Assembly: GCA_021786375.1 (NCBI GenBank)
Contig: JAJYNL010000038.1
Span: 37,263 to 101,262, forward strand
From: Actinomycetes bacterium
Lineage (GTDB): Bacteria; Actinomycetota; Acidimicrobiia; Acidimicrobiales; Acidimicrobiaceae
Length of the DNA stretch: 64,000 bases
Reading direction: 5' to 3'
The position numbers were made by a program, and so were the translations under genes. The notes under the pieces were generated by a model. The model made no database searches. It was not told the origin of the DNA and was given only the letters and a program-made list of their open reading frames with translations. The stretch's first letter is position 1. Every line of letters starts with the position of its first letter. Below, piece by piece: positions 20,934-30,296 of the stretch.

Positions 20934-21463
20934 GCGTCGAACCAAACCGGGGCCAGCCGGGCCAGGGTGGCGAAGCGGTCATCGAGCGGGCAACTCCCGC
21001 GGACCACCAGGAGATCGCGCGCATCGTTCTCTCCTCTTACCGAGCGGCCGTGGGCGACACCTTGGATAGCGGATACGCCGCATACCTGGAGCGCGTCGAG
21101 GAAAGGGCCGACGTGGCCACACTCCTGGTGGCGCGTGCCGGCGGGAAAGTGGTCGGAACCGTCACCTTTGTTCCTGACTCCTCCTCGCCGATGGCCGAGG
21201 AGTTGCGCGAGGACGAGGCGGGCATGCGCATCCTGGCCGTGGATATCGCGGCCCAGGGAAGAGGCTACGGCAAGGCCCTGACCCTGGCCTGCGTCGACCT
21301 CGCGCACGCAAGCGGGAAAAAGGCGCTCTTCCTGCATACGACAGAGCTGATGCGCACCGCCCAGTCCATGTACGCCTCGCTCGGTTTCCAGAGGGTCCCT
21401 GAAAGGGATTGGCAAGTCACCCCGGCGATTCTCCTGCTCGCCTTCCGGGTGGGGCTCGCATAG
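20930..21463 (+). CDS. GNAT family N-acetyltransferase
   Basis: ILAVDIAAQGRGYGKALTLACVDLA acetyl-CoA binding motif; ATGA overlap with upstream SDR. Confidence 0.87.
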   Translation: MSVEPNRGQPGQGGEAVIERATPADHQEIARIVLSSYRAAVGDTLDSGYAAYLERVEERADVATLLVARAGGKVVGTVTFVPDSSSPMAEELREDEAGMRILAVDIAAQGRGYGKALTLACVDLAHASGKKALFLHTTELMRTAQSMYASLGFQRVPERDWQVTPAILLLAFRVGLA

Positions 21464-21602
21464 CCGCGCCGCGCCCTTAGGCGAGGCACCCCCCGGGAAA
21501 TGCCTCTCAGCAGGGCAGAGGTCGGAGATAAGATCGCAAACACAGTGGTTCTCACCGCACCCTGCGCTATCCTGCGCCGGGACACGGCCCTACGGAGGTG
21601 GC

Positions 21603-23222
21603 ATGGCGCATCTACCCAAACTCGAAGAGCGCACCCTTCTGCGCTCGTTCGAGCGGGCTCTCGACTTCGAGCCCGACAAAGTCGCATTGGCCGACCGGGA
21701 AGCGTCCGACACCTACGCCCAGGCATTCCAGCGATCGCTGTCCCTGGCGGGAGGCCTGGCTCGGCTGGGCTGCACGACCGGCAGCCCGGCTGCGATGATG
21801 CTGGACAACTCGCTCGACTTCGTGCATGCCTGGCTGGGAATGGGGTTGACGGGCGTGATCGAGGTACCGGTCAACACGGCCTACAAGGGTGACTTCCTCG
21901 CCCACATCCTGCGTGACTCGGGCGTCGAAACCCTGCTGGCGGAGGCGCACTACCTCGATCGCCTGGAGGCGATCGCCGGCCAGGTCCCGGCGCTGAAGAA
22001 CATTGTAGTCAGGGGTTCGTTCGAAAATGGGAGCAGGGCGGGTCTGCGGCTGCGGGAATGGGGCGAGCTCGAAGACTCGGCCCCCGCGTCACCGGTAAGG
22101 CGCCAGCCGCGCGACCTCTTTGCCTACATGTACACCTCTGGGACCACCGGCCTCTCCAAGGGCGTCCTGATTCCCGAGGCCCAGGCCTACACCTATGCCT
22201 CCCGAGAGGACCAGGACCTTCCTACTCACAAGGACCGCATCCTGGTTGCCTTGCCCCTCTTCCATCTAGCGGGCCAGTGGTACGGCGTCTACCAATCGCT
22301 TATCCACCGCGCATCCTGCCTGGTTGAACCGGGCTTCTCACCTGGCGCCTACTGGGAGGTCGTGCGCCGTCAGGGCATCACTGTGACGGTGATGCTGGGA
22401 GCGATGGCCGAGATGCTCCAGCAGCAGCCCGCAAGCCCCGAGGATCGCGACAATCCGTTGCGACTGGCCGTCATGGCCCCCTTGGCAAGCGACTTCACCG
22501 CCTTCGAGCGGCGTTTCGACCTTAGAGTCGCGGCGGTATACGGAATGAGCGAGATCGGCGCGGTGATGAACGGACCACCCGGGACCGTTGTCGGCGGCGA
22601 GGCGGGCTTCGCGCGCGACGGATATGAGCTGCGCCTCGTAGGGCCGGACGGCACTGACGTCGCGGACGGCGAAGTGGGCGAGTTGTGGGTGCGCCCCACC
22701 GTTCCGTACACGGTCATGGCGGGTTACCACAACCTCCCCGAGGCGACCGCCATTGCCACGCAGGGGGGATGGATCCATACGGGCGACGCCTTCCGTCGCG
22801 ACGCCGAAGGACGCTACTTCTTCACCGACCGCATGAAGGACGCCCTGCGCAGGCGCGGGGAGAACATCTCGAGCTTCGAGGTGGAAAAAGTCGTCAACTC
22901 GCACCCCTCGGTTCTGGAGAGCGCAGTGGTAGGAGTGCCATCCGAGCTGGGCGAGGACGAGATCAAGGCGGTGATCGTGTTGAGGCCCGGCTTCGAGCCC
23001 GATCCGGTCGGGATCACCGAGCACCTGATCGAGCGACTTCCTTATTTCATGGTCCCGCGCTATATCACCTTCGCGCCGGCGCTGCCCAAGACGCCCACCC
23101 AGAAGGTACAGAAGAACCTATTGCGCGACCAAGGCGCTGCCGATGAGATATGGGACCGGGAAGCCGCCGGAATAATCCTCAAACGGAGCGGGCGAGCGGC
23201 AGGACGAGAAGGGGCGAAGTGA
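21603..23222 (+). CDS. AMP-dependent acyl-CoA synthetase/ligase
   Basis: MYTSGTTGLSKGVLIPEAQ P-loop; GWIHTGDAFRRDAEGRYFFTDRMKDALRRRGENISSFEVE. Confidence 0.93.
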   Translation: MAHLPKLEERTLLRSFERALDFEPDKVALADREASDTYAQAFQRSLSLAGGLARLGCTTGSPAAMMLDNSLDFVHAWLGMGLTGVIEVPVNTAYKGDFLAHILRDSGVETLLAEAHYLDRLEAIAGQVPALKNIVVRGSFENGSRAGLRLREWGELEDSAPASPVRRQPRDLFAYMYTSGTTGLSKGVLIPEAQAYTYASREDQDLPTHKDRILVALPLFHLAGQWYGVYQSLIHRASCLVEPGFSPGAYWEVVRRQGITVTVMLGAMAEMLQQQPASPEDRDNPLRLAVMAPLASDFTAFERRFDLRVAAVYGMSEIGAVMNGPPGTVVGGEAGFARDGYELRLVGPDGTDVADGEVGELWVRPTVPYTVMAGYHNLPEATAIATQGGWIHTGDAFRRDAEGRYFFTDRMKDALRRRGENISSFEVEKVVNSHPSVLESAVVGVPSELGEDEIKAVIVLRPGFEPDPVGITEHLIERLPYFMVPRYITFAPALPKTPTQKVQKNLLRDQGAADEIWDREAAGIILKRSGRAAGREGAK

Positions 23223-26200
23223 CGATTCCCATCGGCAAGCTGATGATCGCGAACCGCGGCGAGATCGCGATCCGCATTGCTGCGACCACTGCTGCCAACG
23301 GCGTTGCCACCGCGACCGTATTCGCCGCAGACGAGCTCTACGCTCCCCATGCCAGGTCGGCCGACGAATCCTTCGCCCTCCCCGGCCGGGGGACGACGGC
23401 CTACCTCGACATCGAGGCCGTGGTGGGAACCGCGGTCAAGGCCGGCTGTGACGCCCTCCACCCCGGGTACGGCTTCTTGAGCGAAAGTGCCGCCCTGGCC
23501 CGCGCCTGTGCCGAGGCGGGCATTCTCTTTGTAGGCCCTTCACCCGAGACGCTCGAACTCTTCGGCGACAAGGCCCGCGCCCGGCGGCTCGCCCGCCAGC
23601 TCCAAGTTCCGGTCATCTCCGGCACCTTCGAGGCGACCAGTGTCGTCCAGGCCGAAACCTTCTTCGACTCGCTCGAGGGCATGCCGATGGCAATCAAGGC
23701 CCTTGCCGGAGGCGGAGGGAGAGGCATGCGCCTGGTCCGCGAGCGCTCCGCAATCGCCGAGGCATACGAGCGCTGCCGGTCAGAGGCCGAGGCGGCCTTC
23801 GGCAACGGAAGCCTCTACGTGGAGGCTGCCGTAGAAGGGGCACGTCATATCGAGGTGCAGGTCGCCGGCGAAGGTACCGGACGGATCGCCCACATCTGGG
23901 ACCGCGACTGCTCGATCCAGCGCCAAAGACAGAAGATCATCGAGATCGCCCCGGCACTGGGAATCTCCGCCGAAACTCGCCGCGAACTCTTCGAAAGCTC
24001 GATACGCATGGCGCGAGCGGCGAGCCTCAGCGGACTCGCAACCGTGGAGTTCCTGGTGCAGGGAGACCAGATCCACTTCCTGGAGGTCAATCCCCGGCTA
24101 CAGGTCGAGCACACGGTCACCGAGGAGATCACCGGCCTCGACCTCGTCGAGATCCAGCTTCGCCTAGCCACCGGGTCCACACTCTCCGAACTCGGCCTAC
24201 GCGCCAATCAGTTACCGTCTCCCCGCGGAGTGGCGATCGAGGCCCGGGTAAACGCCGAGGTGATGCTCGACGACGGTACCGTCGTTCCCTCCTCGGGATC
24301 CATCACCAGGTTCGAGCCCCCCACCGGCAGGGGCGTCCGCGTGGACACCTATGCGCACGCCGGTATCACGCCCGCCTCCTCATTCGACTCTTTGCTGGCC
24401 AAGGTCATCGTCTTCGACTCCTCCGGTCAAATAGACAGAGCCGCCGCACGGCTCGCGCGCGCACTCGAGGTGTTCGAGATCCACGGCATCCAGACGAACG
24501 CCGGCCTCTTGCGCGCCATACTCGCCGAAGAAGTCCTGGGCCGGGCCTCGACGGGCTTCGTCGACGAGCACGCGCCAATCCTCGCGGCAACCGCCCGTGC
24601 CCTGGCAACGCCATCCGCACCCATGCCTTCGGTTACCGCCCAGGTGGAAAACCTTTCCTCGACGCGGACCGGGAACCCGCTTACGGAACTGCCGGCCGAC
24701 CTTCCGCCCGGAACCGTTCCGGTCTTGTCGGCCATGCGCGGAGTGGTTGTCGAGGTTCCCGAGCCCGAGGGCGGGGTCCTTGCCGCGGGCGCGACGATCG
24801 TGGTCATAGAGGCCATGAAGATGCAGCATCCGGTGGGCTCGCCGGTGGGCGGCGTGGTGCACCGCATAGTGGCCGGAGTCGGCACCCAGGTGGTCGAGGG
24901 ATCGGTCCTGGCATATGTGGTTGAAGACGCCGAGGCCGAACCCGCCCGCACCCGAGCCGGAGTAACGGACCCAGATCACATTCGCCCAGACCTCGCCGAG
25001 GTTCTCGCGCGTCAGCAGGCGACTCTCGACTCGGGCCGGCCCACCGCCGTGGAACGTCGCCACCGCACCGGCCGGCGCAGCGCGCGGGAAAATATCGAGG
25101 ATCTCGTCGATCCCGGCAGCTTCGTCGAATACGGCGGACTGGCAATCGCCGCCCAGCGCCGGCGGCGCTCAGTAGAGGACCTGATTGCCAACACCCCGGC
25201 CGATGGCCTGGTAGCAGGGACAGCCAGCGTCGAGGGCATGCCCTGCGTGGTGATGAGCTACGACTACACGGTGCTGGCGGGGACCCAGGGCCTGCAGAAT
25301 CACCGCAAGAAGGATCGCATGTTCGAGTTGGCGCTCAAGCGGCGCCTGCCGGTGGTGATCTTCGCGGAAGGTGGCGGAGGGCGTCCGGGCGACACCGACA
25401 CCTCCTCGATAGCAGCGCTAGACGTCTCCTCCTTCCGGCTCCTCGCCGAACTCTCCGGAAAGGTCCCGACAGTCGCTGTCGTCTCGGGCTACTGCTTTGC
25501 GGGGAACGCCGCCCTGGCCGGGACCTGTGACCTCATAATCGCCACCAAGGAGGCCAGCCTCGGAATGGGTGGCCCGGCGATGATCGAAGGCGGCGGGCTG
25601 GGGAGCGTCGTGCCAGGCGACGTCGGACCCATGTCGGTTCAGGTTGCCAACGGCGTGGTCGACGTCCTGGTCGAGGATGACGGCGAAGCCGTCGACGCAG
25701 TCAGGCGCTACCTCTCCTACTTCGCGCCCGGCCGGGAGAGCCCGGCAGCCGACCAGCGCACCCTGCGCGCCATGGTTCCGGAAAACCGCATGCGCGCCTA
25801 CGACGTCCGACCAGTGATCGAAACCCTCTGCGATCAGGGAAGCGTGCTCGAGCTGCGGCCAGCCTTCGGCATCGGCATCCTCACCGCCCTGGCGCGGATC
25901 GACGGTCGAGCAGTGGGGGTGTTGGCGAACAATCCGCTCCACCTGGGTGGGGCCATCGACGCCCCGGCGGCCGACAAGGCGGCGCGGTTCATCCAGCTTT
26001 GCAACCTGCACGGACTGCCCCTCGTCTCGCTGGTGGACACACCCGGCTTCATGGTCGGGCCGGAGGCCGAAAAGACCGCCACCGTCAGGCACTTTTCCAG
26101 GATGTTCCTGGCGGGGGCGCACTCCGAAGTCCCCATGGTCGCCGTCGTACTGCGCAAGGCGTACGGCCTTGGCGCTATGGCGATGACGGGTGGAAGCACC

Positions 26201-26506
26201 AAAGCCCCGATGCTGGCCGTCTCCTGGCCCACCGGCGAGTTCGGCGGGATGGGGCTGGAGGGCGCGGTCAGATTGGGCTACCGCCGAGAGCTGGATCGAA
26301 TCTCGGATCCGGGCGAACGCGAGAGGCGATATCTCGAGCTGGTCGCCCAGATGTACGAGCGGGGCAAGGCACTTTCAATCGCCTCGGCTTTCGAGATAGA
26401 CGACGTGATCGACCCTGCCCGGACCCGCCAGGTGATCGCGCTGTCCCTGGATGCGGCTCAGCGAGGGCGCGCCCCGAGAGACGCCGGCTTCCTGGACGCC
26501 TGGTAG
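23219..26506 (+). CDS. Single-chain acyl-CoA carboxylase (biotin carboxylase + biotin carrier + carboxyltransferase)
   Basis: BC start KLMIANRGEIAIRIAAT, ATP-grasp GGGGRGMRLV, FLEVNPRLQVEHTVTEEITG; biotinyl motif VIEAMKMQHPV; CT domain with LVDTPGFMVGPEAE. GTG start overlaps the ligase stop. Confidence 0.92.
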   Translation: MTIPIGKLMIANRGEIAIRIAATTAANGVATATVFAADELYAPHARSADESFALPGRGTTAYLDIEAVVGTAVKAGCDALHPGYGFLSESAALARACAEAGILFVGPSPETLELFGDKARARRLARQLQVPVISGTFEATSVVQAETFFDSLEGMPMAIKALAGGGGRGMRLVRERSAIAEAYERCRSEAEAAFGNGSLYVEAAVEGARHIEVQVAGEGTGRIAHIWDRDCSIQRQRQKIIEIAPALGISAETRRELFESSIRMARAASLSGLATVEFLVQGDQIHFLEVNPRLQVEHTVTEEITGLDLVEIQLRLATGSTLSELGLRANQLPSPRGVAIEARVNAEVMLDDGTVVPSSGSITRFEPPTGRGVRVDTYAHAGITPASSFDSLLAKVIVFDSSGQIDRAAARLARALEVFEIHGIQTNAGLLRAILAEEVLGRASTGFVDEHAPILAATARALATPSAPMPSVTAQVENLSSTRTGNPLTELPADLPPGTVPVLSAMRGVVVEVPEPEGGVLAAGATIVVIEAMKMQHPVGSPVGGVVHRIVAGVGTQVVEGSVLAYVVEDAEAEPARTRAGVTDPDHIRPDLAEVLARQQATLDSGRPTAVERRHRTGRRSARENIEDLVDPGSFVEYGGLAIAAQRRRRSVEDLIANTPADGLVAGTASVEGMPCVVMSYDYTVLAGTQGLQNHRKKDRMFELALKRRLPVVIFAEGGGGRPGDTDTSSIAALDVSSFRLLAELSGKVPTVAVVSGYCFAGNAALAGTCDLIIATKEASLGMGGPAMIEGGGLGSVVPGDVGPMSVQVANGVVDVLVEDDGEAVDAVRRYLSYFAPGRESPAADQRTLRAMVPENRMRAYDVRPVIETLCDQGSVLELRPAFGIGILTALARIDGRAVGVLANNPLHLGGAIDAPAADKAARFIQLCNLHGLPLVSLVDTPGFMVGPEAEKTATVRHFSRMFLAGAHSEVPMVAVVLRKAYGLGAMAMTGGSTKAPMLAVSWPTGEFGGMGLEGAVRLGYRRELDRISDPGERERRYLELVAQMYERGKALSIASAFEIDDVIDPARTRQVIALSLDAAQRGRAPRDAGFLDAW

Positions 26507-26832
26507 ACGCCATTCCAGCCGAGCGAGTGATAGTAGCACTCACGTGGCGCCCCTTCTCGGGGTTACCATGCGCGCGCCGGCGATTGCGTAGCCGTTGACC
26601 CACCTGGCCGGAAAAACCAGAGGTTCTGACTCGCATCAGGGCCGGACCGGAAATCGCGGTCGCTCAGATAGTTCTACGCAGACTACCCCTGGTGGCAGTA
26701 GGCGGGGCAAGCTTCCTATCAGGTCATCGTGGTCGGCAGAGTTTGCACCGGCCATGAAGACACTTGCAAGTGGACATACCCCCCACGAGCGTGAGGCTGG
26801 AATCTGTGGTGACCTTGGGCGGCTTGGGGAGT

Positions 26833-26846
26833 TACACTAGCGGACA
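26833..26846 (+). promoter_or_regulatory. -10-like TACACT 7 nt before ATG (possible leaderless transcript)
   Basis: gTTACACTagcggacATG; -10-like hexamer 26833-26838 and start codon 26846. Confidence 0.4.
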
Positions 26847-28138
26847 TGGCCGATGCGACCAGGTCGGAGCCTCCAAGGACCTCGGTGGAGGTGATGCACT
26901 TGTCCTGCCTTCTGGGGGGTCAGGTGATTGCGTCTGACGGCCGACGGGTGGGTAAGTTATCCGACGTGATCGTCCGCCTGGGCGAAAGTGGCTACCCTCC
27001 GCTGACCGGGCTGGTTATGAACATTGCCGGTTACGAGCGTTTCGCCCACATGTACGATGTTTCGACCTTGGACCTAGACGGGGTCCACCTGTCGACCGAC
27101 GTGGACCGTTTGGGGCCGTTCGAGCGCCGGCCCCGCGAGGTGCTGCTGGCCAAGGACGTGGCCAGCCGGCACCTGATCGATCTGAAGGGCGCTCGCCTGG
27201 TCCGGGCAAACGAGATAGAGCTGGCCTATGTCGGAAGCCGCTGGGTGGTGGTCGGAGCAGACCCGACGTCCAAGCCGGTCATCAGGCGCCTGCTACCTCG
27301 CTCGGCTCGGGGCCGGGTCGAGGCGGGTGGTCTAGTGGATTGGGCGGAGATCGAGCCATTCGTGGCTCATGTGCCGACTGCCCGGCTGCGGATACCGCTG
27401 CGCAAACTATCCAGGTTGCATCCGGCGCAGCTGGCTGATCTGGTGGAGGCCGCCTCCCACGAGGAGGGCGAGGAGATCATCGCTGCGGTCAGTGGCGACC
27501 GGGCGCTCGAGGCCGACGTGTTTGAGGAACTCGACATGGAACACCAGGTGGAGTTCCTACGGTCCCGCTCAGACGAGGAGGCGGCCCGGGTGTTGGCGGC
27601 TATGGCGCCCGATGACGCGGTGGACCTGCTCGAGGAGCTGGACCAGGAGCGGCGCCTACCGATCCTGCAGCACCTGCCGGCGGCGCATCAGCGCAAGCTG
27701 CGGTCGCTGCTGAGCTACAACCCTGAGACAGCCGGGGGCCTGATGAACCCGGATTTCGTCACAGTCGCCGCGACCGTAACCGCCGAGGAGGCGCTGGCCG
27801 CGGTCAGGGCATCGGAGGTGGCTCCAGAGGCAGCGGGAGTAGTGCTGGTCGCCGATGCTGCCGGGCGTCTGTCGGGCACGGTGCTGGTCGTCGAGCTGTT
27901 GCGGGCTGACCCAACCGTACCGGTTGGCACGGTTGCCCATCCGGACCCGGTGGCGTTAACACCCGATGCGGACGTGCATGAGGTGTCACGCGTGATGAGC
28001 GATTACAACCTGGCAGTTCTGCCGGTGGTCGACGTGCAGCAGCGGGTGCTGGGATTGATCAGCGTGGATGATGTGTTGGAGCTGCTTCTGCCCGAGGGTT
28101 GGCGGCGCCAGTACGGCATGAGCTCCAGCGCCGGGTAG
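26846..28138 (+). CDS. Soluble PRC-barrel + MgtE N-terminal + tandem CBS domain protein
   Basis: PRC-like GGQVIASDGRRVGKLSDVIVRL; MgtE_N-like LHPAQLADLVEAASHEEGEEIIAAV...AARVLAAMAPDDAVDLLEEL; YNPETAGGLMNPDFVTVAATVTAEEALAAVR and CBS repeats; no TM domain. Confidence 0.88.
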   Translation: MADATRSEPPRTSVEVMHLSCLLGGQVIASDGRRVGKLSDVIVRLGESGYPPLTGLVMNIAGYERFAHMYDVSTLDLDGVHLSTDVDRLGPFERRPREVLLAKDVASRHLIDLKGARLVRANEIELAYVGSRWVVVGADPTSKPVIRRLLPRSARGRVEAGGLVDWAEIEPFVAHVPTARLRIPLRKLSRLHPAQLADLVEAASHEEGEEIIAAVSGDRALEADVFEELDMEHQVEFLRSRSDEEAARVLAAMAPDDAVDLLEELDQERRLPILQHLPAAHQRKLRSLLSYNPETAGGLMNPDFVTVAATVTAEEALAAVRASEVAPEAAGVVLVADAAGRLSGTVLVVELLRADPTVPVGTVAHPDPVALTPDADVHEVSRVMSDYNLAVLPVVDVQQRVLGLISVDDVLELLLPEGWRRQYGMSSSAG

Positions 28139-28234
28139 AAAATCGCGGCCGCGACGGCAGGTCGTCGAAACTTCACCGGCATGACGCCGCAGCTTGGATC
28201 GCTACGCCTTGATATGCTTCTTGACGCAGTCGCA

Positions 28235-28388
28235 CCTTGTTCGGTGAGGCGTCTGTTCGGACATAGGCCGCTGGCCCCACCTGTCGAGAGACACTCCGGG
28301 CCAGAACAGTCCCCCCCGAGCTAAGGGGTGGACCGAAGCGGCTGACCTTTTGGAGTCCACGCCGGGCAGTGCCAAAGCTCTAACGAGG
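28235..28388 (+). ncRNA. M-box (ykoK-type) Mg2+ riboswitch aptamer
   Basis: ccttgttCGGTGAGGCgtctgttcggacATAGGCCGCTGGCCC...CAGTGCCAAAGCTCtaacgagg: matches conserved M-box blocks (GGTGAGGC, CGCTG.(T)GCCC, AGTGC(T/C)AAAGCTCTA); P1 CCTTGTT (28235-28241)/AACGAGG (28382-28388). Confidence 0.87.
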
Positions 28389-28394
28389 GGGTGT

Positions 28395-28428
28395 CGACTG
28401 GACGCCGGCCCATCGGGTCGGCCCAGTC
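28395..28428 (+). terminator. GC-rich hairpin just 3' of the M-box, candidate expression-platform terminator
   Basis: GACTGGacGCCggcccatcgggtcGGCcCAGTC immediately after aptamer; no clean U tract. Confidence 0.4.
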
Positions 28429-28661
28429 CAACCTTACTCACCTGGTGCGGCCGGCGGCCGCCCGGCTGTTGTCGCGGCGACTAGAGCTATCGGATCAACC
28501 AAGGAGCATCGCTGAGCGCCGATAGAGGGTCACCTCACCAACCTACGGCGCCCCCAGCCATCCCAATCCCGGCCTCCTGAGCCGGCTGCCTGGGACCGAC
28601 CGTGGGCGCCTGGATTACCAAACCAGCCCACCTACCTCGTTCCCCGGGAGGTCCCACCGGT

Positions 28662-30296
28662 ATGACCGACAACACCGTCGAAGAAGAGACCGGCCCTAGC
28701 GCGGTCTTGGATACGGCCCACTTGGGCGACATCCGCGGGGCGCTTGGCACTATCAGCCAGCACGATCTTGGTGCCCGTCGCACCTGGCGGGCCCGGCTCT
28801 TGACCCTGGCTGCCATTATCGGGCCTGGGATCATAGTCATGGTCGGCGACAACGACGCCGGCGGGGTGGCGACCTACTCACAGGCCGGCCAGAACTTCGG
28901 CACCAGCCTTTTATGGACCTTGATCCTGCTCATCCCGGTGCTGGTGGTAAACCAGGAGATGGTGGTCCGCCTCGGCGCGGTCACCGGGGTAGGTCATGCC
29001 CGGCTGATCAAGGAGCGCTTTGGCCGGTTCTGGGGCTGGTTCTCCGTTGGAGATCTGTTCCTGCTCGACTTTTTGACAATCGTCACCGAGTTCATCGGCG
29101 TAGATCTGGCCCTGTCCTATTTCGGCATCAGCAAGTACATCTCCGTACCTTTGGCTGCGGTCGGCCTGGTAGTCATGACCGCCAGCGGCAGCTTCCGCCG
29201 TTGGGAGCGGTTCATGCTCGTCTTCGTCGCCGCCAACTTCTTGGTCATCCCCCTGGCCATCTTTGCCCACCCACACGCCGCCCCTATCCTGCACGACCTG
29301 GTCGTGCCGGGCATCCGCGGAGGCGTCAACTCCACGTCGGTCCTGTTGATCATCGCCATCGTAGGCACCACCGTCGCCCCCTGGCAGCTGTTCTTCCAGC
29401 AGTCCAACATCATCGACAAGCGAATCACCCCCCGCTGGATCAACTACGAGCGGGCCGACACCGTCCTCGGCTCGTTCGTCACCGTCCTCGGCGCCGGGGC
29501 CATGATCATCACCTGCGCCTTCGCCTTCGAGCACAGCCACTACTTCGGGAACTTTACCGACGCCGGAGGCGTCGCCCGGGCGCTGGATCACCAGATCAGC
29601 TACACCGCCGGCGCTCTCTACGCCATCGTGCTGGTCAACGCCTCGATCATCGGCGCCGCCGCGGTCACCCTCGGCACCTCCTATGCCTTCGGGGACATGT
29701 TCGGCGCCCGCCACTCCCTGCACCGCAACTTCTTCGAGGCCCCGGGCTTCTACGCCAGCTTCTCCGGCCTTGTCGCCCTTGCAGCCGGGATCGTCCTCAT
29801 CCCCGGTGCCCCCCTAGGGCTCATCACCACCTCCGTCCAGGCCCTGGCCGGCGTGCTCCTACCCTCGGCGTCGGTTTTCCTTCTTCTCCTATGCAACGAC
29901 AAGGAGGTACTGGGTCCGTGGGTGAACCGGCCCTGGCTGAACGCCATCGCCGCGTTCATCATCGGCGTGCTCCTTATCCTGTCGCTGATCCTGGTCGTCA
30001 CCACCATGTTCCCGGCCGCCAACGTCACCGTCCTGACCGTGGCATTGTTCGGGGTGCTGCTGGTCACCCTGGCCGCTGGTGCGGTCGCCTACGCCGTCAC
30101 CAGCCGCAAACGCCCGGTTCCCGCGTTGGCCGTTGCCGGACATCGCGACACGTGGCGAATGCCACCGCTGGCTCTGTTGGGCCGGCCCGAATGGTCCCGG
30201 GGCCGTACCGCCGCCATGTGGGCCCTCCGCGGTTACCTGGTCATTGCCGTAGTTCTGCTGCTGGTCAAAGCCGTGCAGCTCGGCACCGGGCACTGA
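28662..30296 (+). CDS. NRAMP (SLC11)-family divalent metal transporter, probable Mg2+-type (NRMT-like)
   Basis: 12-TM-like hydrophobic ORF with GPGIIVMVGDNDAGGVATYSQAG (TM1 motif region) and GTTVAPWQLFFQQSNIIDK (TM6 motif region); preceded by M-box. Start ATG 28662 preferred over 28602. Confidence 0.85.
   Translation: MTDNTVEEETGPSAVLDTAHLGDIRGALGTISQHDLGARRTWRARLLTLAAIIGPGIIVMVGDNDAGGVATYSQAGQNFGTSLLWTLILLIPVLVVNQEMVVRLGAVTGVGHARLIKERFGRFWGWFSVGDLFLLDFLTIVTEFIGVDLALSYFGISKYISVPLAAVGLVVMTASGSFRRWERFMLVFVAANFLVIPLAIFAHPHAAPILHDLVVPGIRGGVNSTSVLLIIAIVGTTVAPWQLFFQQSNIIDKRITPRWINYERADTVLGSFVTVLGAGAMIITCAFAFEHSHYFGNFTDAGGVARALDHQISYTAGALYAIVLVNASIIGAAAVTLGTSYAFGDMFGARHSLHRNFFEAPGFYASFSGLVALAAGIVLIPGAPLGLITTSVQALAGVLLPSASVFLLLLCNDKEVLGPWVNRPWLNAIAAFIIGVLLILSLILVVTTMFPAANVTVLTVALFGVLLVTLAAGAVAYAVTSRKRPVPALAVAGHRDTWRMPPLALLGRPEWSRGRTAAMWALRGYLVIAVVLLLVKAVQLGTGH

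Noticed and set aside
28911-29723. 270-aa minus-strand ORF opposite the NRAMP gene
   Set aside because: Asp/Gly/Gln-rich antisense shadow typical of membrane-protein genes in high-GC DNA
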